In this document: piece after piece, positions 17,690-26,992 of the stretch
How positions within the stretch are numbered: position 1 is the first letter of the stretch
Layout of the letters: each line of letters begins with the position of its first letter
Assembly: GCA_048498995.1 (NCBI GenBank)
Contig: JBEHWX010000003.1
Location: 1-64,000, forward strand
Reading direction: 5' to 3'
DNA from: JBEHWX01 sp048498995
GTDB lineage: Bacteria; Bacteroidota; Ignavibacteria; OLB7
Length of the DNA: 64,000 bases
Notes under the pieces: model-generated
The model's input: the letters and a program-made list of their open reading frames with translations, nothing else
Databases searched by the model: none
What the model was told of the DNA's origin: nothing
Program-made: the position numbers and the translations under genes

Positions 17690-19021
17690 ATGAAGCTCAG
17701 GTATCTCCTTCCCGCCCTCGCTCTCCTCTTCGTCGCCTCCGTGGCGCGCGCGCAGGACCCCCTCTCGTTTCAGGATTTCGCTACCCGGGTCGATCCCTAC
17801 TTCGCCCCCGAGCTCGTTCAGGACGTGAAGGAGGCGCTCCCGCAATCCCAGTTCGATATCTGGGGCTATGATGTCGGCGACTATTCCGGAGACGGAAACA
17901 ACGATCTGGTCCTGACCATCCGCCAGAAGAACGACAACAAGAAGCGGATCAACGTCTACTTCTTCGTCGACGATGAGGGGATGCTCCGGCTGATCAAGCA
18001 GACCGCGGCGGATTTCGTCGAGCTGCCGATCGAGGTCGGCGTGTCGATCTCCCAGGGGAACGCCTACATGATGCACAAGCAGAAGGAGTTCAAGTGGGAG
18101 GTCTACGGCTACCGCTTCAAGTCCGGCGTGATGATGATGGTGGACCGCTTCACCACCGATCGCCAGGGAGCGCTCACCTACGAGACCTACCGGAATTTCC
18201 AGAGCCTGGAAGGCTTCGAGCGCTACCTGAACACGAATACCAACGAGGTCTCCTTCCGGAGCGATTTCCTCACCACGCCGAGCTACGAGCGCGGCCGCGA
18301 CGTCTCCAGCGGCTATCAGTCGACCACCAGCGCCAACCTCTCCAAATACGTCCAGGGAGGAAGCTATTTCTGGCATGGTGACGCCGATGCCTCCTTCGAT
18401 GTCCGCTCCGCCTACGACAACGAATTTCTCTACCTCAACATCTTCGTCCGGGACGACAGCGTGGTTTCCCCCGGCGTCAACGACGTCGACTCGACGGCCG
18501 ACCGGCTGGAGGTCTGGCTGGATATGTATTCGCTCGGCGACCGGTTCCGGAATACCCGCCGCACGCGCGATTTCCGGATGAAGACCGATTCGAACATCTA
18601 CGCCCTCACGGTAACCCTCGGCGATTTTCTCGACGATCAGCCGCGCGTGAAAATCTCCACCTCGAACGAGCTGGACGACGAGCAGACCGCCGGCGCAAAA
18701 AAGATCAAGGCGATCGCCGCGCGCGCCGACAGCGGCTATTCGGTGAAGCTCCGCGTTCCGTTCCGCCTCCTCGGCTTCGAGCGCCCGCCCCTCGAGGAGG
18801 AAGGGCTGGCCGAGTTCGGGATGACCGTGGTGCTCCACGACGTGGACAACCCGTATCGTCCCGAGGAGACGACCACGTTGACCACGAGCCAGAATTTCGA
18901 GAAGACCAAGCCCGCGACCTTCGGCGCGGTGGTCCTGATCTCCCCCTCACGGTATTACGGCGAGGCGGTGAACATCTTCACCAGCGACCTCAAGGAGCGC
19001 ATCCAGGAAGTGGGCTTCTGA
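17690..19021 (+). CDS. Exported protein with C-terminal CBM9-like domain
   Basis: 443 residues with a signal peptide (MKLRYLLPALALLFVASVARAQ). The N-terminal half includes DYSGDGNNDLVL, an Asp/Asn-rich FG-GAP-like calcium-type loop near residue 65, then a beta-rich region. From about residue 225 the sequence ASFDVRSAYDNEFLYLNIFV...RLEVWLDM...YSVKLRVPFRLLG resembles carbohydrate-binding family 9-like beta-sandwiches, often found in surface proteins. No sorting domain is visible at the C-terminus, so it may stay in the periplasm. Ligand and role unknown. It is divergent from lnt. Confidence 0.8.
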   Translation: MKLRYLLPALALLFVASVARAQDPLSFQDFATRVDPYFAPELVQDVKEALPQSQFDIWGYDVGDYSGDGNNDLVLTIRQKNDNKKRINVYFFVDDEGMLRLIKQTAADFVELPIEVGVSISQGNAYMMHKQKEFKWEVYGYRFKSGVMMMVDRFTTDRQGALTYETYRNFQSLEGFERYLNTNTNEVSFRSDFLTTPSYERGRDVSSGYQSTTSANLSKYVQGGSYFWHGDADASFDVRSAYDNEFLYLNIFVRDDSVVSPGVNDVDSTADRLEVWLDMYSLGDRFRNTRRTRDFRMKTDSNIYALTVTLGDFLDDQPRVKISTSNELDDEQTAGAKKIKAIAARADSGYSVKLRVPFRLLGFERPPLEEEGLAEFGMTVVLHDVDNPYRPEETTTLTTSQNFEKTKPATFGAVVLISPSRYYGEAVNIFTSDLKERIQEVGF

Positions 19022-19069
19022 AACGCCCCGATCGACGCGGCTCCCCGCGATCGCTTCGACCATGCCGTC

Positions 19070-19140
19070 GCGAAGCCGACCGGCCGCGAAGCCGACCGGC
19101 CGCGAAGCCGACCGGCCACGAAGCCGACGGGCCACGAAGC
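19070..19140. repeat. 16-bp tandem repeat, ~4.4 units
   Basis: GCGAAGCCGACCGGCC three times perfectly, then ACGAAGCCGACGGGCC and a partial unit. It lies in the 180-nt gap between two rightward genes, 49 nt past the first stop. Confidence 0.9.
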
Positions 19141-19201
19141 GCGCCGATTTCTTTCCCGGACCGCGCGAAGTTCATGATTCATCTTTCTTCTTTCTCGTCG
19201 C

Positions 19202-19885
19202 ATGTCTGAGATGATCGCGCAACGGTACGTGGAGATTCGGGAGCGGGTGGAGCGGGCATGCGCGCGCGTCGGACGCGATCCCCACGATGTGACGATCATC
19301 GGCGTGACCAAGACCAAGCCGGCGGCGACCGTGCGAGAGGCGGCCGAGGCGGGCATCGGCGATGTCGGCGAGAACTACGCGCAGGAGCTTGCCGCCAAGC
19401 ACGAGGAGCTCGGCGATATCGTCCGCTGGCATTATATCGGGAGCCTGCAGCGGAACAAGGTGAAGCTCGTGGCGCCCTATGTGGCGATGATTCACGCGGT
19501 CGACTCCGAGCGTCTCGGCGCCGAGATCGACCGGCACGCCGAGCAGCTCGGCCGCCGGATTCCGGTGCTCCTGCAGGTGAACACTTCCGGCGAGGAGAGC
19601 AAGCATGGCGTGGCGCCGGAGGAGGCGACGGAGCTTGCGCGCGCTCTCACGGCGCTGCCGGGGCTGGAGCTGCGAGGGCTGATGACGCTGGCCGCGTTCC
19701 TCGACGATCCCGAGCAGGTCCGTCCGATGTTCCGGCTGCTGCGCCTGACGCGCGACCGGATCGAGACGGAGCTCGGCATCTCCCTCCCGGAACTGTCGAT
19801 GGGGATGACGAACGATTTCGAGGTGGCGGTCGAGGAAGGCGCCACGATGGTCCGCGTCGGCACCGCCATTTTCGGCGCCCGATAA
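19202..19885 (+). CDS. YggS-family PLP homeostasis protein
   Basis: 227 residues, the usual length. The family (YggS/PROSC/PLPBP) is a fold-type III PLP-binding protein that buffers pyridoxal phosphate and has no known catalytic reaction. The PLP lysine is in IIGVTKTKPA near residue 36, followed by GIGDVGENYAQEL and RWHYIGSLQRNK. LSMGMTNDFEVAVEEGATMV then VRVGTAIFG are the C-terminal phosphate-binding signatures. The ATG at 19202 lacks a Shine-Dalgarno. The last 12 nt of the gene, including the stop codon, belong to a ~110-bp tandem duplication that continues downstream. Confidence 0.95.
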   Translation: MSEMIAQRYVEIRERVERACARVGRDPHDVTIIGVTKTKPAATVREAAEAGIGDVGENYAQELAAKHEELGDIVRWHYIGSLQRNKVKLVAPYVAMIHAVDSERLGAEIDRHAEQLGRRIPVLLQVNTSGEESKHGVAPEEATELARALTALPGLELRGLMTLAAFLDDPEQVRPMFRLLRLTRDRIETELGISLPELSMGMTNDFEVAVEEGATMVRVGTAIFGAR

Positions 19886-20093
19886 GCGCGCGCCATCATT
19901 CGGGGACCACGGAACGCCCCCCGCGCGCCATCCACGAATGGCAGCGATTTCATGGTTCAGCATTCTTCATTCTCAATTCTCTTCAGGCGCCCGATAAGCT
20001 CGCCGCATCATTCGGGACGGAACGCCCCCCGCGCGCCATCCACGAATGGCAGCGATTTCATGGTTCAGCATTCTTCATTCTCAATTCTCTTCA
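19874..20093. repeat. Tandem duplication of ~110 bp spanning the yggS end and helicase leader
   Basis: Unit A (19874-19985) and unit B (19986-20093) both begin GGCGCCCGATAAGC, which in unit A is the last codons and stop of the upstream gene, and both end in TCTTCA. The last ~75 bp of each, from GGAACGCCCCCCG through CATTCTTCATTCTCAATTC, look identical. Unit B ends exactly at the helicase ATG. Confidence 0.92.
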
Positions 20094-22196
20094 ATGGGTT
20101 CGAACGAGAGCACGGGACGGCTTCCGGAGCGCGCCGGCGGCACGGGTGGCGATGGCGTCGGGGATGATGGCGCCGACGGGGGGCGGCCGGAGAACGGCGA
20201 GCGCGCGCCGGAGGGGAAGCCCCGCAAGACGTTCGTGCTCAAGCGCAGAAGCGAGGTGGAGAGCACGCCCCGCTTCAAGATCCGCTATTCCGACGAGCTC
20301 AATCCGGCGCAGCTGGCCGCCGTGGAGCAGACCGAGGGCCCGGTGCTCGTGATCGCCGGAGCCGGCACCGGGAAAACCCGCACGCTCATCTATCGCCTCT
20401 CCCGCATGGTCGAGCTCGGCATCCGCGCCGACTCGATTCTGCTGCTGACCTTCACCCGGAAGGCGTCGCAGGAGATGCTCCGTCGCGCCGCCACGCTCGT
20501 GGGCGCCGCCGCCGAGCAGATCCAGGGAGGCACCTTCCACTCCTTCGCCAACCTCACCCTCCGTCGCCACGCCGCGCAGCTCGGCTACAGCAACAGCTTC
20601 ACCATTCTCGATCAGGGAGATTCCGAGGATGTGATCAACCTGCTCCGCGGCCGGATGGGACTCGAGGCGGGACGGCGGCGCTTTCCGCGGAAGGAGACGA
20701 TCACCTCGATGATCTCCGCCTCGATCAACCGGATGATCCCGATGAAGGAGATCGTCGAGGAGGAATATCCGCAGTATCGGAAGGAGCTCGAGGAGCTGGA
20801 GGGGCTTGCGCGCGCCTACCAGGAGTACAAGCGCCAGCACAACATGATGGATTACGACGATCTGCTGGTGAACCTGATACTCCTGCTGGAGCGCTTCCCG
20901 GAGATCCGCGCGCGCCTCGGCGATCAGCACCGCTTCGTGATGGTCGACGAATATCAGGACACCAACAAGATCCAGCACGAGATCGTCAGGATGCTCGGCG
21001 AGCGGCATCGGAACGTGATGGTCGTCGGCGACGATTCGCAGTCGATCTACAGCTTCCGAGGCGCCAACTTCCGGAACATCATGGATTTTCCGAAGACGTT
21101 CCCCGGCGCCACCATCATCACGCTGGAGGAGAATTATCGCTCCACGCAGCCGATCCTCGATTTCGCCAACGAGATCCTCCGCGGCTCGCTCGAGAAATAC
21201 GAAAAGAATCTCTTCACCCGCCGCGTCGGCGGCGAGCCGCCGATGATCATCTCCGCGATGAACGAGCAGCTCCAGTCGCAGTTCGTGGTGCAGAAGATCC
21301 TCGACCTCCGCGAGGAGGGGGTGGAGCTGAGCGATATCGCCGTGCTCTTCCGCTCCAGTTATCTCTCCTACGATCTGGAGATCGAGCTGAACAAGGCGAA
21401 TATTCCCTACGTGAAGATGGGCGGTTTCCGCTTCATCGAGACCGCGCACGTCAAGGATCTGATCGCCTACCTGCGCGTGCTCCACAACCCGCGCGACGTG
21501 GTCAGCTGGAACCGGATCCTTCTGCTGCTCAGCGGCGTCGGGCCGCGCACCGCGCAGCGGATCATCGACGAGCTCACCACCGGACGCCTGGCGATCACCC
21601 GCGAGGGAGCCGAGCAGGCCGCCGCGATCGGCAAGGAATCGGTCGGCGCGCTCTTCCGCATGCTGGTCGATCTGGTGCCGGACGATCTGACGGTCTCCGA
21701 GCGGGTGGATCGGATCGTCGAATATTATCAGCCGGTGATGCGCTCCAAGTACGACGACTACACGAAGCGGCTGAAGGATGTGGAGATGTTCGCCGAGATC
21801 GCCGGACGCTACCGGTCGCTGAATTCCTTCCTGGCGGATATGGCGCTGGAGCCGCCGACCGAGTCGGTGATCGGGCTGGAGCCGGGTGAGGAGGACGAGA
21901 AGCTGGTGCTCTCGACGATCCACTCGGCCAAGGGGCTGGAGTGGAACAGCGTGTTCATCCTCTACGCGCTCGACGGCCGATTCCCCTCGATCCACGCGGC
22001 GCGGAGCATGGAGGAGATGGAGGAGGAGCGGCGGCTGATGTACGTGGCCGCCACCCGCGCCAAGGAGCGACTGATCGTCACCTATCCGGTGAATATCTAC
22101 GACCGCGAAAGCGGCATGGTGCTGTCGAAGCCCTCACGGTTCATCGAGGGGATCCCGGAGGAGATCGCCGAGCGCTGGGTCGTCGCCGACGAGTGA
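20094..22196 (+). CDS. UvrD/Rep/PcrA-type ATP-dependent DNA helicase
   Basis: SF1A 3'-5' helicase used in repair and replication restart. 700 residues from the ATG at 20094, which directly follows the duplicated leader and has no Shine-Dalgarno. Motifs in order: Q motif LNPAQLAAVE, Walker A AGAGTGKTRTL, Ia LLTFTRKASQEM, Walker B MVDEYQDTNKIQ, III VVGDDSQSIYSFRGA, IV LEENYRSTQPIL, V LSTIHSAKGLEW, VI YVAATRAKERLIV. The first ~55 residues are a Gly/Asp/Glu-rich disordered extension with KPRKTFVLKRR. Whether it is UvrD or PcrA proper cannot be told; the C-terminal tail of PcrA is absent. Confidence 0.95.
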   Translation: MGSNESTGRLPERAGGTGGDGVGDDGADGGRPENGERAPEGKPRKTFVLKRRSEVESTPRFKIRYSDELNPAQLAAVEQTEGPVLVIAGAGTGKTRTLIYRLSRMVELGIRADSILLLTFTRKASQEMLRRAATLVGAAAEQIQGGTFHSFANLTLRRHAAQLGYSNSFTILDQGDSEDVINLLRGRMGLEAGRRRFPRKETITSMISASINRMIPMKEIVEEEYPQYRKELEELEGLARAYQEYKRQHNMMDYDDLLVNLILLLERFPEIRARLGDQHRFVMVDEYQDTNKIQHEIVRMLGERHRNVMVVGDDSQSIYSFRGANFRNIMDFPKTFPGATIITLEENYRSTQPILDFANEILRGSLEKYEKNLFTRRVGGEPPMIISAMNEQLQSQFVVQKILDLREEGVELSDIAVLFRSSYLSYDLEIELNKANIPYVKMGGFRFIETAHVKDLIAYLRVLHNPRDVVSWNRILLLLSGVGPRTAQRIIDELTTGRLAITREGAEQAAAIGKESVGALFRMLVDLVPDDLTVSERVDRIVEYYQPVMRSKYDDYTKRLKDVEMFAEIAGRYRSLNSFLADMALEPPTESVIGLEPGEEDEKLVLSTIHSAKGLEWNSVFILYALDGRFPSIHAARSMEEMEEERRLMYVAATRAKERLIVTYPVNIYDRESGMVLSKPSRFIEGIPEEIAERWVVADE

Positions 22197-22237
22197 TCGC
22201 TCCCCGGATCTTATTCCGGCAAGGGAGCCGAAACGTG

Positions 22238-22264
22238 CCGGAATTCCGCCTCCGGATTTTTTTT
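22238..22264 (+). terminator. Intrinsic terminator of the helicase gene
   Basis: CCGGA / ATTCCGCC / TCCGG stem-loop followed by A and an eight-T run, 42 nt past the stop. It is the best canonical rho-independent terminator in the window. Confidence 0.85.
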
Positions 22265-22429
22265 CGGGGGCGTTGATCACATTTCACCGTTTCGTGGGTC
22301 TTCTCCTGCATGGCGCGCCCGCACCTTCCACGGGGCCTCGACCGGACCTCGACGGGCGCCGACCACCGGAGCTCCCGGACGGCACGCAATGCCGCGGACT
22401 TCGGGGACACTGCATGCGATGGAGCCGCG

Positions 22430-23890
22430 ATGAAACGTTTTCTCCCCGTACTTCTCCTCGTTCTGGCGGCCGGCACCGCCTTCGCGCAGAGCTGGCAGTA
22501 TACCGGCTCGATGGCCACGCCGAGACGCTTTCAGGCAACGCTTCCGCTTCCCGACGGCAACGCGATGGTGATCGGCGGGATGGACAACACCGGCTACGCC
22601 ACCGCCACCTGCGAGGCATGGAGCCCGCGGACCGGCGCGTGGAGCAGCCTCGAATCGATGCACACCCCCAGATTCCGCCACACCGCCACCCAGCTTCCCG
22701 ACGGACGGATCGTGGTGATCGGCGGCTCGACCACCAGCTTCAGCTACGTCCTGACCGGCTCGATCGAAATCTACGATCCGGCCACCGGCCACTGGAGCGA
22801 CGGCGGCACGATGCTCATTCCGCGGATGAATCATACCGCAACCCTCCTCCCCAATGGCACCATCCTGGTCGTGGCCGGATTCAACGGCAACTTTCTGAAG
22901 GATTGCGAGATCTACGATCCGACATCGAAGACGAGCCGCAAGGCCGCCCCGCTCAATCTGGAGCGGATGGACCACCAGGCGCAGGCGCTTCCGGACGGAC
23001 GCCCGCTGATCGCCGGAGGACGCATCGGCGGATCCGACGGAACGTATCTGTCGAACGTCGAGGTGTACGATCCGGCATCCGACCGGTGGACCACGATCGG
23101 CCAGATGAATCAGAGCAGGATCTCCGGCTACGCCCTGGCGCTCTTCTCCGACGGCGCGCTGCTGGCCGCCGGCGGTCGCAGCGGCCCGAACGCGGCCGGC
23201 GACGTCGCCGAGCTTCTCGACATGGGAACCCTCGACTGGCACCGCGTCGAGCCGATCAAGGTGCCGGTATCCTGGCCCGGATGCGCGATGGCGCCGATCG
23301 ACCGCTACCTGATGACCGGCGGCATGTACGAAGCCGACTGGGGCTCATCCTCCGGCACCGACGTCGTCCCGACCCATACCTGCGAGTGGTACGACAAGGT
23401 CAACGGCGCGTGGTACTTCGCTCCCGAGCTGAACGAGCAGCGCGCCGAGCACGGCGCGATCTACCTCCATCAGTCGGTGAATCCGGAGCTTCCCTCGGAT
23501 ATCATGCTGGTGATGGGAGGCATCACCGGCGGCTCGACGATCACCCGCTCGGCGGAGATTCTCGATGTGGGCCAGAGCGCCATGTACAACTACATGAAGA
23601 ACCAGCCGGCCTCGGTCGATCTCCCCGCCTCGCGCGGAGCGACCTCCGTCGAGGTGATCGGCAACGGCGGCCCCAGCCCGCTGCTCCAGGTCACGCTGGC
23701 GCGCGCGGGAGAGATCTCCGGCGAGCTCTTCTCGCTCGACGGACGGAGCATGGGAGCGCTGCCGAAGCTCTCGCTCGCGGCCGGCAGCCATCGGGTGGCC
23801 ATCGACGCGACGCTCCGGAGCGGTCTCTACTATCTCCGGCTTGCCACGCCGGGCGGCCTCGTCACCGAGCCGCTCGTGGTGGCGCGGTAA
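22430..23890 (+). CDS. Exported Kelch-type beta-propeller protein
   Basis: 486 residues from the ATG at 22430, with GGAG 5 nt upstream; the signal peptide MKRFLPVLLLVLAAGTAFAQ follows at once. Repeated Kelch blades are visible: TPRRFQATLPLPDGNAMVIG, TPRFRHTATQLPDGRIVVIG, PRMNHTATLLPNGTILVVAG, RMDHQAQALPDGRPLIAGG and a fifth near residue 225. The final ~70 residues (VTLARAGEISGELFSLDGRS to GLYYLRLATPGGL) form the secretion-type beta-sandwich tail. Likely a surface or secreted adhesion/scaffold protein; no enzyme residues identified. Flanked by terminators on both sides, so monocistronic. Confidence 0.88.
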   Translation: MKRFLPVLLLVLAAGTAFAQSWQYTGSMATPRRFQATLPLPDGNAMVIGGMDNTGYATATCEAWSPRTGAWSSLESMHTPRFRHTATQLPDGRIVVIGGSTTSFSYVLTGSIEIYDPATGHWSDGGTMLIPRMNHTATLLPNGTILVVAGFNGNFLKDCEIYDPTSKTSRKAAPLNLERMDHQAQALPDGRPLIAGGRIGGSDGTYLSNVEVYDPASDRWTTIGQMNQSRISGYALALFSDGALLAAGGRSGPNAAGDVAELLDMGTLDWHRVEPIKVPVSWPGCAMAPIDRYLMTGGMYEADWGSSSGTDVVPTHTCEWYDKVNGAWYFAPELNEQRAEHGAIYLHQSVNPELPSDIMLVMGGITGGSTITRSAEILDVGQSAMYNYMKNQPASVDLPASRGATSVEVIGNGGPSPLLQVTLARAGEISGELFSLDGRSMGALPKLSLAAGSHRVAIDATLRSGLYYLRLATPGGLVTEPLVVAR

Positions 23891-23965
23891 CCGACGGTGG
23901 TATCGGACGGCGGAAACTATTTCGGCCATCGAAGGCAATGGCCGAAGAACATGCGCGTCATGGGA

Positions 23966-23993
23966 CGGGCCCGGATCGAGAGATCCGGGCCCG
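23966..23993 (+). terminator. Terminator of the Kelch gene
   Basis: Perfect 12-bp stem CGGGCCCGGATC / GATCCGGGCCCG with a GAGA loop, followed by CTTCGTTT. It lies between convergent genes. Confidence 0.75.
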
Positions 23994-24062
23994 CTTCGTT
24001 TCGGTGCCGTCGGCATCGGCTCCTGGGGCGCGGAGTGGCTCCCGGAGGTTACCTCCAGGAGG

Positions 24063-25016
24063 TTACCCCTTCCTCGCGAGCGCGCGGGCAAGGGCGCCGG
24101 CGAACTCGTCCGGATGCTCGACCCACGGAGCGTGTCCGGCGGCGCGGATCGTCGTCAGGCGCGCCGAGGGTACCAGCGGAAGCCAGGCGCGATGGAGCGC
24201 CATCGGGATGTAGTCGTCATCGCCGAGAATCAGGTCGATCGGGATCGTCGCGGCCGCCAGCATCGGCGTGAAGTCCCACGTCTGCTGCATGCTCGCGCCG
24301 GCGGCGGCTCCCGAGGCCCCGCTGTAGAAGAGGCTCCCCTGCAGCGAGCGCCAGGAGGATGCATCGTGTAGGTTGATCGCGGCGAAGGTGATCCGGTGCC
24401 AGAGCCAGCGCCGACGCGCGTCCCAGCCGGGATTCTGGGCGAGCGTGAGTCCGGCGGCGGCGAGCGCCCGCATCGTGGAGGGGCGCTCCCATCGCGCGAG
24501 CGTGGGCGTCTGCAGATCGGTGGTGAGCGCCGCGATCTCCCCCCTGGCCGGCACCGACCCGACGAGCACCAGGCCGCCGACGCGGTCGGGATGCGTCTCC
24601 ATGTATTTCATGGCCAGGAACCCTCCCATGGAGTGGGCCACGATGCGGAGCCGCCGGCAGCCGATCGCGGCGCGAAGCTCCTCGAGATCCTCGACATGCC
24701 GGGCCACGGTGACCAGCGAATCGGCGCAGGGGGAACGGAGCGAGCCGCGCTGATCGTAGAGGATGAAATGGTGCCGGCCGGCAAGCGGAAGCAGGCCGTC
24801 GATCAGATAGGAGTGCTCCGCTCCCCAGCCGCCGTGGAGCACCACGACGGTATCGCCGACGCCGAACTCGGTCACGTAGAGCTGGACGCCGTCGCTCGTC
24901 GTCAGCTTCCATTCATCGCGGGATGGCGCCGATGGCCGGTCGCGCGGCCCGGCGGCCGCCTGGAGCGCCGGAATGGTGACGAGCAGGATGATCAGCGCGG
25001 AGAGAGACAGTTTCAT
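24063..25016 (-). CDS. Exported alpha/beta hydrolase (proline iminopeptidase-like fold)
   Basis: 317 residues with a signal peptide (MKLSLSALIILLVTIPALQA). The oxyanion segment VVVLHGGWG, nucleophile elbow AHSMGG (Ser near residue 149), acid in ILGDDDYIP and His in AAGHAPWVEHP give a complete Ser-Asp-His triad. HGGWG plus the YDQRGS element resembles prolyl-aminopeptidase-type S33 hydrolases, but the canonical full DQRGxGxS is altered to DQRGSLRS, so the substrate is unknown. Periplasmic or extracellular. It faces the quinone-reductase-like gene across a 255-nt divergent gap. Confidence 0.87.
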   Translation of the reverse strand: MKLSLSALIILLVTIPALQAAAGPRDRPSAPSRDEWKLTTSDGVQLYVTEFGVGDTVVVLHGGWGAEHSYLIDGLLPLAGRHHFILYDQRGSLRSPCADSLVTVARHVEDLEELRAAIGCRRLRIVAHSMGGFLAMKYMETHPDRVGGLVLVGSVPARGEIAALTTDLQTPTLARWERPSTMRALAAAGLTLAQNPGWDARRRWLWHRITFAAINLHDASSWRSLQGSLFYSGASGAAAGASMQQTWDFTPMLAAATIPIDLILGDDDYIPMALHRAWLPLVPSARLTTIRAAGHAPWVEHPDEFAGALARALARKG

Positions 25017-25271
25017 GAGAGTTCCGAGTAACGCTCGCGGGCGGTCCGCCGGAGCCGTTGGCCAGTATGGTTCTCCGGTGCCATGACCGGAATCGAGCGC
25101 TCGCTACGCGTCCTCTCACCCGAGGTTACAACCTCGGCGAATCGAATTCCGGAACGGATCGCCGGCGATGGCGACGGCCGTTCCATGACGACGGACGTTC
25201 CGCGGCGCCGGCGGCCATGCCGCCGTGCCCGTCGAGAAGGATCAGCAACGATCAGATGAAGGAGCATCACG

Positions 25272-26234
25272 ATGAAAGCGATACGCGTGCATCGATTCGG
25301 AGGACCCGAGGTCCTGACCTATGAAGATGTGTCCGACCCGACGCCGGGCGCCGGCGAAGTGGTGGTGCGGACGAAGGCGATCGGCGTGAACCCGGTGGAG
25401 GCGTACCACCGGAGCGGCACGATCCCGGGCATCCCGCTTCCCTACATTCCAGGCACCGACGCGGCCGGAATCGTGGAGGCCGTCGGCGAGGGAGTGACGC
25501 GCCTCCATCCCGGCGACCGCGTCTACGTCGGCTCGCGCGGATACGGCGCGTACGCGGAGCTGATGCTGGCCGGAGAGTGGGCCGTGCACCCGCTGCCGGA
25601 GAGCGTGAGCTTTCAGCAGGGAGCCGCCGTCGGCGTTCCCTACACCACCGCCTACCGCGCGATCCATCACAAGGCCGGACTCCAGCCGGGGGATACGCTC
25701 CTGATTCACGGAGGCACCGGCGGCGTCGGCATCGCGGCGCTGCAGCTGGCGCGCGCGGCCGGCATCAGCACCATCGCCACCGGAGGGAGCGAGGAGGGAC
25801 GGCGGCTCCTGACCGATCAGGGGGCGGATCATGTCCTCGACCACAAGGCCGAGGGCTACCTCGACGCGATCCCGGAACTGACCGGCGGACGGGGCGTCGA
25901 CGCGGTGATCGAGATGCTGGCCAACGTGAACCTGGGACACGATCTGAAGGCCCTTGCCATGGGCGGACGCATCGTCGTGGTCGGCAGCCGCGGCAACGTG
26001 GAGATCGCCCCGCGCGACGCCATGGCGCGCGACGCGGTGATCCACGGGCTGATGATGAACAACGCATCGGTGGAGGTGCTCCGGAGCATTCACGCCGCGC
26101 TGGCGGCCGGGCTGCGCTACGGCACGATCGCTCCGGTGATCGACCTCGAGATCCCGCTGGCGGAAGCCTCGCGCGCGCACGAGGAGGTGATGACCTCCGG
26201 CTCGTCGCACGGCAAGATCGTGCTGATTCCGTGA
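25272..26234 (+). CDS. Quinone oxidoreductase / zeta-crystallin-type MDR enzyme
   Basis: 320 residues; ATG with AAGGAG 7 nt upstream. Medium-chain dehydrogenase/reductase without the structural zinc cysteines, so the NADPH:quinone reductase branch. Evidence: FGGPEVLTYEDVSDPTPGAG at the N-terminus, GVNPVEAYHRSG, YIPGTDAAGIVEAVGEGV, the nucleotide-binding HGGTGGVGIAALQLARAAG near residue 145, and the C-terminal AHEEVMTSGSSHGKIVL. Cytoplasmic; the physiological quinone or enone is unknown. The spacing to the next gene (119 nt) allows but does not prove cotranscription. Confidence 0.92.
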   Translation: MKAIRVHRFGGPEVLTYEDVSDPTPGAGEVVVRTKAIGVNPVEAYHRSGTIPGIPLPYIPGTDAAGIVEAVGEGVTRLHPGDRVYVGSRGYGAYAELMLAGEWAVHPLPESVSFQQGAAVGVPYTTAYRAIHHKAGLQPGDTLLIHGGTGGVGIAALQLARAAGISTIATGGSEEGRRLLTDQGADHVLDHKAEGYLDAIPELTGGRGVDAVIEMLANVNLGHDLKALAMGGRIVVVGSRGNVEIAPRDAMARDAVIHGLMMNNASVEVLRSIHAALAAGLRYGTIAPVIDLEIPLAEASRAHEEVMTSGSSHGKIVLIP

Positions 26235-26353
26235 CGCGCGTGGTGACGCGCGCGGTGACGATCGAGGGTCGTTCCGCGTCTCATCATGAAGAAGCCGGCC
26301 GGACACACCCCGCGGCCGCGCCGAACCATTCACGAACCATCCGGAGGCGCGGC

Positions 26354-26821
26354 ATGCGCATCCTCTCGATTCTCCTCCTGGCATCGCTGGCCGCGTCATG
26401 CGGTCCGTCGAGCGGCGCCGAAAGCATATCGGCCGATGCACCGCAGCGCGTGGAGGCGCGCGCGCCGATGGGGGCCAAGCTCGTCACCGGGGAGCGCCTC
26501 TTCTCGGCCCCGGAGCTCGACAGCCTCCGGCGCGCCGGCGCGCGCGTGGCCACGATCGTCGCCGAGCCGACGACGATCGGCCTTCGCCCCGGAGAGCGCT
26601 ACCGGCTGGACAACATCGCGGTTACCGCGCGCGACGCTCGCGGAGCGCTGGTGCCGGACGCGCCGATGACGATCGAGCTGGCCTCCGAGGGGATCCGCCT
26701 GGACGGCACCACGCTGATGGTGCTCCACGGCTGCGCCGGCAAGCTCGTGATCCGCTCCCTCCTCCCCGGCAATGACGGCTCCTACGCCAAGGCCACGATC
26801 GCGCTGATCGCGGCCCGATAG
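26354..26821 (+). CDS. Small lipoprotein with a possible Ig-like domain
   Basis: 155 residues. GGAGG sits 7 nt before the ATG. MRILSILLLASLAASCGPSS holds a lipobox (LAASC) with Cys16, so it is lipidated. The C-terminal ~90 residues (LRPGERYRLDNIAVTARDAR then GALVPDAPMTIELASEGIRL) look like a bacterial Ig-like/invasin-type sandwich. No catalytic motif. It probably anchors in the outer or inner leaflet; function unknown. Its own terminator follows. Confidence 0.8.
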   Translation: MRILSILLLASLAASCGPSSGAESISADAPQRVEARAPMGAKLVTGERLFSAPELDSLRRAGARVATIVAEPTTIGLRPGERYRLDNIAVTARDARGALVPDAPMTIELASEGIRLDGTTLMVLHGCAGKLVIRSLLPGNDGSYAKATIALIAAR

Positions 26822-26866
26822 GATCCGCGAGCCGGTCGTGGAACGGCACGCCCGACGAGAACGACG

Positions 26867-26895
26867 AAGGGACGGCCCCATCGGGGTCGTCCCTT
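26867..26895 (+). terminator. Terminator between the lipoprotein and the short propeller gene
   Basis: AAGGGACGgCCCC / ATC / GGGGtCGTCCCTT stem with one internal mismatch, followed by GTTGT. It serves the convergent pair. Confidence 0.7.
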
Positions 26896-26992
26896 GTTGT
26901 ATATCCCTCATTGAATCCGGATGCTCGCGGGAATCGCGCTCCTTGTCCGCCACGGGTGGCCGTGCGGCCCGGCGAGCCTCATGCGCGCGTGC

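Noticed and set aside
24063..25016. True proline iminopeptidase
   Set aside because: Fold and triad fit, but the DQRGxGxS box is altered, so a specific name is not justified.
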